Source: Malus domestica (lineage: Eukaryota; Streptophyta; Magnoliopsida; Rosales; Rosaceae). Taken from it: a DNA stretch of 64,000 nt. Shown one piece after another: positions 1 through 11,637 of the stretch (positions within the stretch are counted from its first letter, which is position 1; each line of letters opens with the position of its first letter). The stretch spans positions 31,984,001 to 32,048,000 of the forward strand of contig NC_091667.1 in assembly GCF_042453785.1 (NCBI RefSeq), given 5' to 3'. The notes beneath the pieces were generated by a model. The model had not been told where the DNA came from, searched no databases, and was given only the letters and a program-made list of their open reading frames with translations. Both the position numbers and the translations under genes were made by a program.

Positions 1-1916
1 ATGGATTTTGGGCTTCGTCATATGGGTGTTTTGTTTGCACAAAGTTCCATCTGGTTTTTCAAACAACACAAAAAAGTCCAATTCATGTTTGAATACCTTT
101 AGTCCACCTCCATTCTGGATTCAAAAACAAATACTGGATTCTGTCAAGGTTTGCGTCTATTTGTTGAAACCTGTCATAAGGTGGTACTAATTCACATTTA
201 TTCACGTAATATAAGAGGATGAAATGTTTATATTTTCATCGAAATAGTGTTACGAAATAGATACTCATCTCGTATAATACAAGTAGATTGTAACGCCACA
301 TTGCGATGTATGAAATGAAAATTTGTACCATGCTGATGTTGTGTTATGTGGATCACTAGGCCCATTGGGGTCCTTTGGTAAATGCGTCACAGTGAGGACG
401 TCCCCACAGTAACTAAAACCCATATGGCCAACTAAACCCTAGTCCGAGCTTGCCATGTGCAAATATCTGTGCATGGCACTAGCATTGCTCGCTAGATTCC
501 AGACAAATCGAAGCTCCCGGATAACACACTTTTTACAACTTTGTATAAATATCTGACATAAAATCCAATGTAGTGTATGATATATTTCGGATTTTTAACC
601 ACCTAATCTTTAACTTTGGTAAGATTTCGAACCGAAAATTGAACGGTTCAAAAACCCAATATTATGAAGCATCATAAAAAATCTCGTACTTTCAATATCT
701 AATTTCCACATTGTGAGTAACATTCGCTGTAATATTGTTCTCCCAGATTCTCCAAAGAAAGTGTAAATGTGGTCCAGTGTTACTGTATATGCTAAATGTT
801 TTTGTGAAGTGCGAAGTAAGCCACTTGGCCACCAGACTTGGCTATCAGAAGCTGTACGTGCACCCTCAGATTCTCATCAAAGATTCGAAGATCATTCATC
901 TGACGTACACGTATCATGATCAAGACATTTTTGTTTAAATGGATCAGGACGAGTTGAACATCCAAATGACTCAAACCCTTGGTGGTGGAGGTGAAACAGG
1001 GTACATATGGCATGGCAGCCACTACACCACCATAACAAGAACAGAAGCTAAAAGCAACTTTAGCTACTCTCAACTAAATGAAAATTGCAGCAGGTGCTGT
1101 TTGGTTAGCTGCTTTCGTTGCCACGTGTCCCCAATGCAACACAAAACTGATACACTTGTAGATCTAATGGTCTCGCTCGGTACAATGGATGGGATCAGAA
1201 TGGACAAACAACTGTTTATCAAGATATGCTGAAAGAAGAAATGAAATTTTTTGAACCAACTTGAAGATAGTAGATGAATTATTCAAGAAAATCAAATTGA
1301 AATGGAAGGATCCATTTCAATTCTCCTCAAAATGGGAGGACGAGGGAGAAGTTCTTAATGCATGTTTAATCCTTTTCCAATCGCTTCAAAGTACCTCAAA
1401 TTTCGAAAGTTATTCATTTTAATTTAATTATTTATATCAAGCAAGACCAATATTTTTTAATACAGATGAGCTTTACATATTATAAATCGCTACTTTTATA
1501 AATTAATGTGTCAGTAAGTTAGTTTTGTGTGTTGAATAATTTTATTCTCTATTATCGCATTGTTTTAGTTTGCAAGGAAAACTTACCTACTCAATACTTC
1601 AATTTGATCGTCACGCATATTTTTTACAAAACAGTGCTTGATTAATATGATTTACAATAATCCCGTGGCATGAAAGTCTTCTACACTACGTCACTTTTCC
1701 GTGAATCAGTTGGAGGGTGATTCATGTGCATGTAATAATCAGTTGAAGGGCGGTGGTGGGAATTATAATGATCTGTCCTTCTAGTGCTTTTTTGTTGGTA
1801 AAATATATTTATACCATATGCCGACCTCAGAACCACATTAACTAATCCGAGTTATTCAATTCAGAGTAATGTTACATTATCACATTTTTTTGTATTATAT
1901 TCGTGTCATCTCTTTA
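1..1916. other. AT-rich intergenic stretch, no gene recognised
   Basis: I see no recognisable protein family, RNA gene or complete repeat here. Two adjacent short open frames on + (735-938 and 939-1232) have no family resemblance and no supporting promoter or splice context. Local direct or inverted structure is weak. Confidence 0.5.
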
Positions 1917-1918
1917 CG

Positions 1919-2060
1919 AGAAGTTTTCGTGTTTTGAGAAATGGCCTGTACACTAAGTGTATAATACAAATGGTTAGATATTTGAAATAAAAATTTTAAC
2001 CACTTGTATTGCAACACTTGGTTACCAAACCATATTCATGGTACATTGAAAAATTTCTCT
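1919..2060. repeat. Foldback MITE remnant
   Basis: The two halves form an imperfect inverted repeat. The stretch near 1951-1980 (ACTAAGTGTATAATACAAAT and on) pairs with the complement of 2000-2030 (AACCACTTGTATTGCAACAC). The outer ends GAGAAGTTTT and AAAAATTTCTC also pair. There is no coding capacity. Superfamily is not assigned. Confidence 0.5.
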
Positions 2061-2198
2061 AATCGAAACAAAACCTACCAATGCATGTAGGTCCCTTCTC
2101 TATTACGTATAGTAAAAATATCATTTTTGTTAAAACATGTGAATAGGTCATGTCATCATGGAAGTGCAAGTGCAATTGTGCATATCCATCAAACTCCA

Positions 2199-2207
2199 TT
2201 ATAAATA
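2199..2207 (+). promoter_or_regulatory. TATA box of the glycine-rich protein gene
   Basis: TTATAAATA lies 67-75 bp before the ATG at 2274. This is a normal plant spacing, with transcription expected to start around 2230-2240. The short leader is A/C-rich, as is usual for highly expressed plant genes. Confidence 0.6.
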
Positions 2208-2273
2208 CCCACTCACCCGCATGCAAAAAAAACCTAACTCACACATACTACCTTTCACACAACCTAACCGAAA

Positions 2274-2678
2274 ATGCTGTTCAATACTTTTCACTTCACG
2301 CTCTTCCTTCTTCTTTTGATCGCTGCCGCTTCTTATTCTAGGGAAATCTCCTCAAGGAAGAACGAGGAGACCCCAAGCAGCGGTAGTGGTTCAGCCTTCG
2401 GGCCGAACTGGGGCTATAATTGGGGGTGGAGTACGACCCCGGATGGCGGATCGGGTTATGGGTCAGGATCCGGGAGGTCGCCAACTGGGTTTGGAAGGGG
2501 GTACGGTTTTGGGTTTGGTTCTGGGGGTGGACATGGCTCTGGGTCAGGCTACGGGTCTGGGAGTGGTGGAGCTCAAGGCGGCGGCTATGGGTCTGGGGGT
2601 AGTGGAGCTCATGGTGGCAGCTATGGGTCTGGGGGTGGTTATGGAAATTCAGGAGGTGAAGGTGGTGGTGGAGGTTGA
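2274..2678 (+). CDS. Secreted glycine-rich protein (GRP)
   Basis: This is a single-exon ORF of 134 residues. Residues 1-22 are a clear signal peptide (MLFNTFHFTLFLLLLIAAAS), so the product is predicted to be secreted to the cell wall. A short polar spacer (about 23-45) follows, then a Gly/Ser/Tyr-rich tract of GSGSGYGSGS and GGYGSGG type repeats to the C-terminus, ending in five Gly. No cysteine-rich tail or RNA-binding domain is present, so it is a structural GRP rather than an RNA-binding one. The start is the first ATG after a well-spaced TATA box. Long overlapping frames in 2386-2793 are composition shadows. The 3' untranslated region through about 2880 is repeated at 4320-4520, showing a local duplication. 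The exact role is unknown. Confidence 0.8.
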   Translation: MLFNTFHFTLFLLLLIAAASYSREISSRKNEETPSSGSGSAFGPNWGYNWGWSTTPDGGSGYGSGSGRSPTGFGRGYGFGFGSGGGHGSGSGYGSGSGGAQGGGYGSGGSGAHGGSYGSGGGYGNSGGEGGGGG

Positions 2679-2964
2679 GGTTGAGGAAGAAACAAGCACG
2701 GCTGATAAGATATTGGCCGAGAGTTTAGGGTTTCATGAGCCCCAGAGGCCAGTGTGTAGTGTGTACTATGATAACCATATTATAACTAGCTAGATATACA
2801 TGTGTGTAAGCTTTTCAATAAATAATCACAAGACTTTGACAAAGAATATAAGTATTGCTAGTATATTTATATTTTCGAGTGGCAGTTCATAGTTTGTTGA
2901 GTTGCCAATTCTCTGGCTTATGTTTGTGAAATGATCACTTTTTGTCTACTAATATTTCTCTTTA

Positions 2965-3776
2965 GACCATCTGCAATAGCTGGGCTAAAAGCCAAATATA
3001 TTAACCTGGAAAATTTATTTTTTAGCTCATAAACAGTTTTTCTGCTCCAACCGTTCTAGCCTAAAATTTTAGCCTGAAATTATTAAAGAATGAATTTAGG
3101 CTATTTTTTTTGTTAAATTAATTTAAAAAAATAAAAATAAATATGTAGACTATCGTAAATTAATTTTATGAATATTTTAATCTAAAAAAATTTAAATTCC
3201 GATAATTATTGAAAAATCACTCAATTTTCCACAAAGAAAGCCTTCAACTTTCACCAATCTTTCAACCCTAGGTGAATTTTGAGTTAAATAATTTTTTTTA
3301 ATTATTTTAGCCGTTGGATTTAAATTTGGGCCGTTAGATCTTCTTTTTTTACCGTTAGATTTGATTAAATTCGATCTCAGTCGTTGGATTCAATAATATA
3401 TAAATATAAAAACAAAAAAAATTGAATCTAGGCCATTGGATTAACCAACGGCCTGTAGATCGTGATCGTTGGATGGAAGTAGCCGTTGGAGGCGCTGCGG
3501 AACGTGGCCGACAGGCCCACGTGGGCAGGGCCCTAGCTGTTTGAGGCGTCGTGCGTTGCGCTAGTTGGGCGAGTGGGTGGGCTGCGTTTGGTGCACAAAC
3601 GCCCCTTTTCACTCGGTTCGATGGAGCCCACTCCGATTTCTGGGCTAAGTTTTGGAGGGAATCTGGTCTTGGTTTAGCATTTAGCATTTAGCCCAAATTT
3701 TCCCCTTGGGTTGGATTGGGTTTGTGGGGAAATTTTTGGAGGTAATTTGATTTTTAGCCCACCATTGGAGTTGGTC
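2965..3776. mobile_element. PIF/Harbinger-like non-autonomous DNA transposon, 812 bp
   Basis: The ends are inverted repeats. The left end starts GACCATCTGCAATAGCTGGG; the complement of the right end starts GACCAACTCCAATGGTGGGC. Both then continue GGGCTAAA. TTA flanks both ends (2962-2964 and 3777-3779), the 3-bp TWA duplication typical of PIF/Harbinger. The interior is AT-rich with repeated CCGTTGGAT/CCGTTAGAT motifs and a GC-rich patch at 3470-3620. No transposase is present. It sits inside the 3' flank of the GRP gene. Confidence 0.75.
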
Positions 3777-3939
3777 TTAAAATACTAAAAGAAAGTTTCA
3801 CATTTGACTAACCCTTTTTTCATATACTTCGTCTAATTTTGTTGTAGCTATTTGGGTTATATCACTAATTGCTTTTGGTCGATATACTTATATTTTTCTT
3901 CTCAGAATTGAAAGAAACCTTCAAGTTTGGATCAACGAC

Positions 3940-4205
3940 GCTTTTGGTAAACTTTTTTGTAAAAATACTTTTGAAAAAAAAAAAACCGTATTATAGTGTT
4001 TGGTAAACTTTTATTTAAAACAGATGTGAAAAAAAACCGGTTTTTCAAAGCTGGGTTTTGCAGCTTCTTGTTTTTGGTTTTTTTTCACCCAAAACTGTGA
4101 AAAAAGCTGAAGCTGAATGTTTACCAAATACAAAAAATCTCTCAGCTTTTTTTTTATACCAGTTTTTTTCAGAATCACCTTAGTACCAAACCAGGCCATA
4201 GTACC
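3940..4205. repeat. Probable hAT-type MITE remnant
   Basis: An A/T-run-rich segment has TTTGGTAAAC near 3949 and 4001, a facing GTTTACCAAAT near 4118, and CCTGGTTTGGTAC at its right edge on the minus strand. These look like decayed terminal and subterminal repeats. No clean target-site duplication was found, so the boundaries are approximate. Confidence 0.35.
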
Positions 4206-4300
4206 CTGTGGATAAACAAAAATGTTACTCTTATTACCTATTTGTACCATCTCTCTAATAGAAACGGAAGCCACATGCGTTGATGGGGCTTAACTCTATT

Positions 4301-4560
4301 AGTGAGATGGTGGAGCTGGTGGAGGTGGAGGTTGAAGAAGAAACAACCACGGCTGATGAGATATTGGATGAGAGTTTAGGGCTTCATGAGCCCCAGAGGC
4401 CAGTGTGTAGTGTGTACTATGATAAAGCATATTATAACTAGCTAGATACATGTATGTAAGCTTTTCAATCAATATTCACAAGACATTGACAAATAATATA
4501 AAGCATTGCTGGTATATTTAATATTTTCGTGTAGTAGTTCATAGTTTGTTGAGTTGCCAC
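4301..4560 (+). pseudogene. Truncated duplicate of the GRP gene 3' end
   Basis: This stretch matches 2654-2900 closely: the last glycine codons, the TGA, and a long 3' untranslated stretch containing GAGCCCCAGAGGCCAGTGTG and the CTAGCTAGATA region. The 5' part, including promoter, signal peptide and most Gly repeats, is absent. It cannot encode a GRP. Sequence beyond it also matches the flank of the first copy (about 3780-3940 versus 14548-14755), so the duplication covered gene plus downstream DNA and was later split by repeats. Confidence 0.75.
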
Positions 4561-4639
4561 TTCTCTCGCTTATGTTTTTCATTTAGCGGATAATTTTCAG
4601 TCGATTGATAATTTTTTGAAGAAATTAGGTTCCTATTCC

Positions 4640-4994
4640 TATTTTTTCTATTTCATTAATTAAAACTCTTATTTATTTTCAAATTTTTATCAAGGTCATT
4701 GGGTTTTAATAAACGTCACTAGTTATTTTAAAATAAAATATTTACATGTCAAGATAATTAAATTTTATTTTTAAATATATTCATTTAGTGTCAAAACTTT
4801 TTCTTTTGGTATATTTATATTTATGGCTAAAATTTTTATCATATATTTCTATTTTGTACCCATTTTTAGTTTGCAACCTTTTTTTAAATTGTACCAATTT
4901 TCTTTTAAATTTTAATTTGTACCCATATATTAATTTCTTTTTGTCCCTTATTTTTTAAACTTTTATTTGTACTCAAAATATTTTTAACCTTTTA
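4640..4994. repeat. AT-rich degenerate tandem repeat, left part
   Basis: Irregular units of roughly 20-40 bp are built around GTACCCATTTTT / AAAATTGTACC. The same type of repeat resumes at 13981-14340, so this block was one region before retroelement D inserted into it. No coding capacity. Confidence 0.5.
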
Positions 4995-7335
4995 TGACAC
5001 ACCCCGTCCCGAAGGAGGGCATGCTGGCCGTCACGTGAGAGTGACGTAACCATTTACACAGTACGGAAGCTTTAAGATACAATTTATAAGTTGATACACC
5101 CGAAGGTGAGTCCTAATTTTGTCCAATCTGTCAGAACACTGTCAAATTCCTCGTAGTCACCACACCTTTGTGATTCCTGAACCTGGAGGGGCGCAAAACC
5201 AAAATTGAGTGGGTCAGTAAAACAATTCTTTTCAAATCCAACTTTTCTCAAAACATTGTAACCCTTCTCCGTAAAACCTGTATACTTTCCCAGAAATATA
5301 AAATATAAATATACATATATATATTCTCAATACTTCAAGTCATTAACTCAACATTTTCATCATAATTATGCCATGCCACATCATCTCAACATTTCTCATA
5401 TTAATTATGCCATGCCACATCATCTCAACAGTAATAAGGTATGAATGCATCAACATAAATCATATCAGGTGCAATAAAGTAATCAACCGGAGGCCCTCTA
5501 TTAGCCCGGTTGAACCTAGAGCTCAAAATCTATCACTCTCACACTCTGCCGGAGTCACTCCGCGTGACCTGTACGGCCTTCTGCACACAAGTTACGCTCT
5601 AGTGCTTTCTCATCAATCATCTGTGCACATAATCTAAGGTCACCCACCAGTCGGAATCTCACTAACACTCTCGCGACTGGCCTGTCGTACCCACTCCGCG
5701 TGGACTGTACGACTAGCATCTACTTGGATCCAAGACGAGCGTGCGATGCGGTGAATACTATAAGCACTAAACTATGGTGCAGGATTTGAGCTCAATATAC
5801 ATCAACATCATCATAACAGAAATAAATACTCACCTGTGCGTCCACCGCACCATTTCATACATATGCATCATAAATCAATTCTTATCTGTGCGTCCACCGC
5901 ATCAATTCATACATATGCATCATATATTAATTCTTATCTGTGCGTCCACCGCACCAATTCATACATATGCATCATATATTAATTCATGCATGGCATTTCA
6001 ACTCACATTTCTATATACTTTTCATATCAATTCTATGCATGGTATTTCACTTCCCGTTTTTCCACATAACTCATATGCATTTCATTTTAAACATATTTTC
6101 ATTTCAATTCAATTTCTGGGAAACGTCAAGTATATATATATATACGGAAAACAAAACTGCCCACTCACAGAATACATCGACGTGTCGAAGGTCCCTGAGC
6201 CTCCCTTAGCCATGCCCAACGTCCGTATAATCCTCGCCTATACGAGAAGTAACCAAATTAACATTATTTAACGCATAATCCCACTCTTAGCTAATAACTC
6301 CTCATATATTGCTCAAATTGGGTATATGAATATACCACGGTGATCTACTCGACGTCACGGACGTCGACATATTTTTAGATTAATTTTTTACTGTAGCACG
6401 CGCCCCCACGCGCCAAGGAAGGCACGGGTCCACGCGCCCCCACGCGCACCTTCTTCTTCCTTGGGTCGCCGGACTGGTTTTTCCGGCGGCCGTTTTTCAA
6501 ATTGCCATAACTTTGTCATTTCTCAACGAAATCAAGTGATTCAAAAACGAAAGTTGTAGCCCTTGAAGAGACAAAGAGAATGATACCTTGCACAACACCT
6601 AGTTCGCCGTGGTTTGGCCGGAAACTGCCTCGAAAGCCTCGGAGGTCGCCGGAAACTGGGTATTTTTCAAATGAGTATAACTTCTTCAATACTCAACGAA
6701 ATTGAGTGAAACAAAAAGGAAAGTTGTAGTACTTGACGAGACGAAGATATTGATACCTACCTCGACTCCTAACTCGCCGGGGATTCGCCGGAAAATGACT
6801 CGAAAGTTCCGGCAAAACTTTGAACTTGTCGATCTCCGTGTTCTTACGTCCAAAAACTTCCAACGAAGCACTCCGAGCTTCCTTGGGACTTCCTTAAGCT
6901 CACTGTGAGCTTAGTTTGGCCTAAAACACAACCAATTCAAAGCTCATGAACAGTACACTTTCACGGGGAGTTTAGAATCTAGGTTTTCCGAAGTAAAACT
7001 TACCTGAAATTGGTGTCTACGTGATCGTGGAGGTTCCAGGAGTTCGATGGTGGTCTTAAATGGAACGTTGGTACAAGATTGTGGTGGTTCTTGGTGGTTG
7101 CCGTGAGTTCGAGAGTAAGAGAGAGAGTCTGAAATGATAGAATAAGAGAGAGAGAGAGTGACTAAGGAGATGAGAGAGAGACAACAAAACGGGTTTTGGG
7201 GAAGGATTTCAGGGTATAAGGCCCTACCTTAACCCATATAATATTAACACATACAATTACACACCTTAATCCCGTTTAAGGGTATTTCTGTAATTTCACG
7301 TCCTCGAAATTAAAATTCCGGGACGGGCTGTGACA
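4995..7335 (-). repeat. 3' LTR of element D
   Basis: About 2341 bp, TG..CA on the minus strand. The last and first 15-17 bases form an inverted repeat (TGTCACAGCCCGTCCCG / CGGGACGGGGTGTGTCA). Inside are three tandem units of about 56 bp around 5834-5990 (CTGTGCGTCCACCGCA...CATACATATGCATCAT). There is also a pair of diverged units of about 170 bp (ATAACTT...CTCAACGAAAT...AAAGTTGTAG) at 6500-6800. Confidence 0.92.
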
Positions 7336-8912
7336 ATCTCCCCTCCTTATAGAATTTCGTCCCCGAAATTCCAGTCACCAACCAGAACATCAAAACTCAT
7401 AAAATAGCCTCGGATACATATCTCTCATCCGTTCTTCCGTCTCCCAAGTAGCTTCTTTCACTGAATGGTTCCTCCACAATACTTCCTCCACAATACTTTT
7501 ACCACTTACTCTGTCTTAATTCTCAGGACCTTCTTTTTCCAATCCAAAGTCGTCATTAGCTCCTCACTAATTAGATCCAGTTTAATTCTCAATAGTTACA
7601 CCAGAATCCCATGTGACGAATTTGCCACCTAGTGACAACGCATCGAAATATAATACATTATGCACCTTAGCCAATTTTGAAGGCATCACAAACTTATATG
7701 CAACTTCATCGATTCCTTTAATGATCAAAACGGACTGATGTGTTCAAGACTTATCTTGTCTCCTTTCTGAATCTTACTATTTCTGTTCATGGTGAAATTC
7801 CAAAAATATCGAATCATAAAACACATCATGCACTTACAACAACTCTGGAAGCCATTTAAATATGTATTCAACTTCACCAACCTTTCGATGATCACATAAA
7901 ATTCGGTTCACTTAGGATTTAACTTGCCTTCCTATCCAGACCGAATCACACTTTTCCAAGGTGAAAACTTCGAAAATATAAAACCATCTGTCTTATACAC
8001 TCGATTAGTGGCATATCCCTCTGTTAATCTCTTTTGCCATTCCTGGTTACTTTCAGGTTAACTTAATCACCTGAATACTTTGAGGAGACTCATCCATAGT
8101 CTCAGGGCCTACTAAAACTCTTCCGTGATCGAATCTTTCTCTACCCAGAAACATTCCATTCACAAGTCAACAAAAACCGACTCACATGACACATTTCATG
8201 GTCCTTATGGCGTTACTTCGGAAACTGCACAACCAACATACTTAAGAAACTCAGCAGTTCCGTAAACCAATTCTTCTTTCCATAAAACAAATAAGTATCG
8301 TTGCCCTGTCTGGGAAAAAGTTATTACTCAATACTGGAGTAATTGTACTAACTTGGTACATTGACCAACTATCACTTCAAATTCGATCATAACCATCTTG
8401 TGTACAAGGAAGCTTGTACACATAATCCAAAGTAATATCTTTCCATTTCCACTGCGAAACAGAAAATAATAATCTCAATCCAAAGGTTTATCTCTTTCTG
8501 CCTCAATCTGCTGACCAAATAAAACTGTCGAATGGTATGCTAAATCTTATTACTTTTGGAATATTGCAGAAGTTGAACAGTGAACTTCGTCCAATATTTG
8601 CTTGCTTCAAATCCTCAGCATTAGGCACATACTTTTTGTTTTCTTGTATCCACATACCATTTGATTCACGAATCATGTACTCATTCTTTTTCCCTTCTTT
8701 CTCTGCCTTGGTTAATTCTTAAATTTCTTCGTCAAGCATTTGAGTCTCGAGTACGACCTTACCAAAAATGCCTAACTTGAAAATTAGCAAGTAGAGCTTC
8801 TTCTCGATCTCCAATTCTCAACTTTACTTCAGTTGATTTCCAATCCACAAGAAGATAATCTTGGCAAGCGTACCAAGCATTAATTCTTACTGGAGTCTTC
8901 TCATCAAGTGCT

Positions 8913-10143
8913 TCAGCTACAACAATTCACGATCACCCTGATCGTACAATCATAATCACTAAGTAATTCAATCCACCTTTGTTGCCTCATATCAAAATCC
9001 TTCCGAGTAAACAAATACTGGAGACTCTTTTGATTTGTAAAATCTTGCATTCTTATCAACATATAATGTCTCCATAACTTCACAGCAAGGATGATAATCG
9101 TGACTTCCAAATCACCAGTAGGGTAATTCATCTCATGAGGTTCCATTTGTCGTGAAACATATACAATCACCTTAACATTTGCATCAACATGCCTCCAATA
9201 CCATTCAAGAAACATCACTAAAATTTTATGATTACCACTATCTTCTAGGATTACTAAAATACGTGTATGAGTGAGGAAATACTTTAGTTGTTGAATCCCT
9301 TACTCACAATTTCCTTCCCACTCATGCATAACTCTTTTTCTCAACAGTCTCGTCAATGACAAAGCAATGACTGAAAAATCTTTCACAACCATCCAAGATA
9401 GCCTGGTAAGTTAAGAAATTCCAAATCTCAATTACGACTCGTGGTTGTTCCAAATTCTCAATTTCTGCTATCTTTTAAGGATTCACTTGAATACCTTAAG
9501 AATATATAACAATTCTCAGAATGCCACTTGATTCATTTAACTTTAGCCTTTGCTAAACTTAGCATACAACCAACGTTCTCTCAATCTTTGCTTCATCGAC
9601 TTAATACATTTACATGCTCTGCTCTGGCTTAGAGTATACCAGAATATCGTCAATGAAAAATGATATCAATCTATAAAGGCATTATTGGAATACTTCATCC
9701 ATCAACTCATAAAACAGCATGAGTATCCATATAGCATCACCAAACTTCATAAAGACTATAACAAGTCCAGAAAACCATCTTATGATCAACGTCACTTAAA
9801 ATATTCAATTGGTAGTAACTAGATCTCAATTCAATCTTTGAATCTTCGCAATTTACTTCTGAGCTGGTTAAATAAACATCAGTACATCACCATGGATAAC
9901 GGTTCTCAATCGTTACCCGACTCCATTGTTTATAATCAATGGATAGCCTTAAAAATCCATTTTCTTTCTCACCAACGAACTGGGGTTCCCCCAAAGCGTT
10001 GTACTAGGTTGAATAAAACTTTTATCAACCAATTCTTTCAACTGAATTTCCAATTCCCTTAACTCATCCTGAACCAATCTCCAATATAAATTTATACCTG
10101 GCAACAATTCAATAGTGAACCTCATATCTCTGCCTGAAGGCAA
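8913..10143 (-). pseudogene. Gypsy pol remnants (RT to RNase H) in element D
   Basis: At 10143-9949 the minus-strand translation matches the start of Gypsy reverse transcriptase (RFTIELLPGIN..ELKELVDKSFIQPS..WG). An FIDD-like block is near 9640. At 9218-8913 it matches the RT/RNase H connection (YVSRQMEPHEMNYPTGDLEV...YLFTRKDFDMRQQRWIELLSDYDC). The order agrees with a minus-strand element. The region is broken throughout and cannot encode an enzyme. Confidence 0.8.
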
Positions 10144-11637
10144 TCCAGGTATACTTTCAAGGAAGACATCAAGAAAAGTCTAACCCCTTTTTCATTTTTT
10201 CACACTTCTCCGAGCAACATCCTTTAGTACCACATGAACTAAGTATTTTTGGGCAGCCTTTCAAAACAATCTCTTTGCTTTCACAGCATAAATAATGGCT
10301 GAACTCACTTCACTTTGTATGCCCACCAAAGTAACCTCTAATTAATCAACTCGATGGAAAGTAACTAGTTTCCCGTAACATTCCATCTAGTCACAACTAT
10401 AAACAATCAATCCAATGGAATAAAATTAACTGACCCAATACATACTCTAATACTACTAAGCATTCTGAATAAGTACAACACTAACATAAAATAACCTACC
10501 GGTTTGCTTGCTTAACGAATCCACGAATGAGTTATTAATATTACGGTCTGCAGCCCGCAATACTGATAAATCATCGTTGTCTCGATAAGTAGGCAACCAC
10601 TCTCAAAGATATAACATACATAATAAGAAATATATCAGCCGAAGTCAACTAGAATGATCAATACGGCTGATTCAACTCTTATCTCAATAATACGTCGGCC
10701 GGATCCACTCCGCGTGGTCGGTACGGCCGAACCTATAACTCACCAATTTCTCATGGTCTGTACGGCTGAACATATAACTCATCAAATCTCTCTGTACTCA
10801 CGATCAATCCGACCAAACTACTAAGTCCATAACTCTGCTGAATCGACACTATGATATCATGGAAAATTGTTGAGTACAACTAATTCTAGGGACAATTCAC
10901 AATTCTGTGTCCCCTCTGTTCACATAAACACATTCATAAATTTCACATTTCTCAAAGTGTTAATTTTGTACCTGCTGCACAAGGTACAATTCCTTTACTC
11001 GAAACACCTTGTCTCAAATATCTGGGATTACCAGTATATCCATCATTTTTACTCTGACCAGCGACATTAAAACCTCAGCTGGAAGAATTAATTTTAGTTT
11101 CACTTCTTTTTAAACTCTGAATCCTTCGATATTCTTGATATGACGAATCATTAACTTTATCGTTTTATTTTAATTCCCAATCTTTTCTTATTCTTCTTTA
11201 TTCTCGTTGCTCATGTTCTCAGAGTCCTTAAATAATTCTCAATCAGCTGTTTCCTCCGGTGACAACAATTAACAATCCTGTTTCCACCAGGATACAAATT
11301 CATACCCAAAACCAGGTAGTCGTCTCGACCCCTTGTCAGAAGGAAATTTCCTTTAACTTGCATAATCCGAAACATCTTTTCCAAATGGTTAAACCGTTAC
11401 TTCGCTCTCTCAGGTTCATCATTTCATAAGGTGATTCAAATTCGACTCATAATCCGTCTTAAAATGTCCCTTTTTATAATAGACTGAATCACCATAATAA
11501 TAGTTTTCCCTAAACCGCTATATTAGGGAGACTAAATTCCTCTAACTAAGTGGCTTACTACGAGGCGGTGTAGTTCTGACAGAATTCACTAGAACTTCTC
11601 AAGATGTCCAAGATTGCAACCATGCTCTGATACCAAC

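Noticed and set aside
735-1232. Two adjacent plus-strand ORFs that might form a small gene
   Set aside because: No family resemblance, splice signal or promoter; ordinary ORF lengths for this base composition.
5368-6908. ORFs repeated at 12011-13551
   Set aside because: They are identical because they lie in the two LTRs of element D; Cys/His/Ile-rich with no domain.
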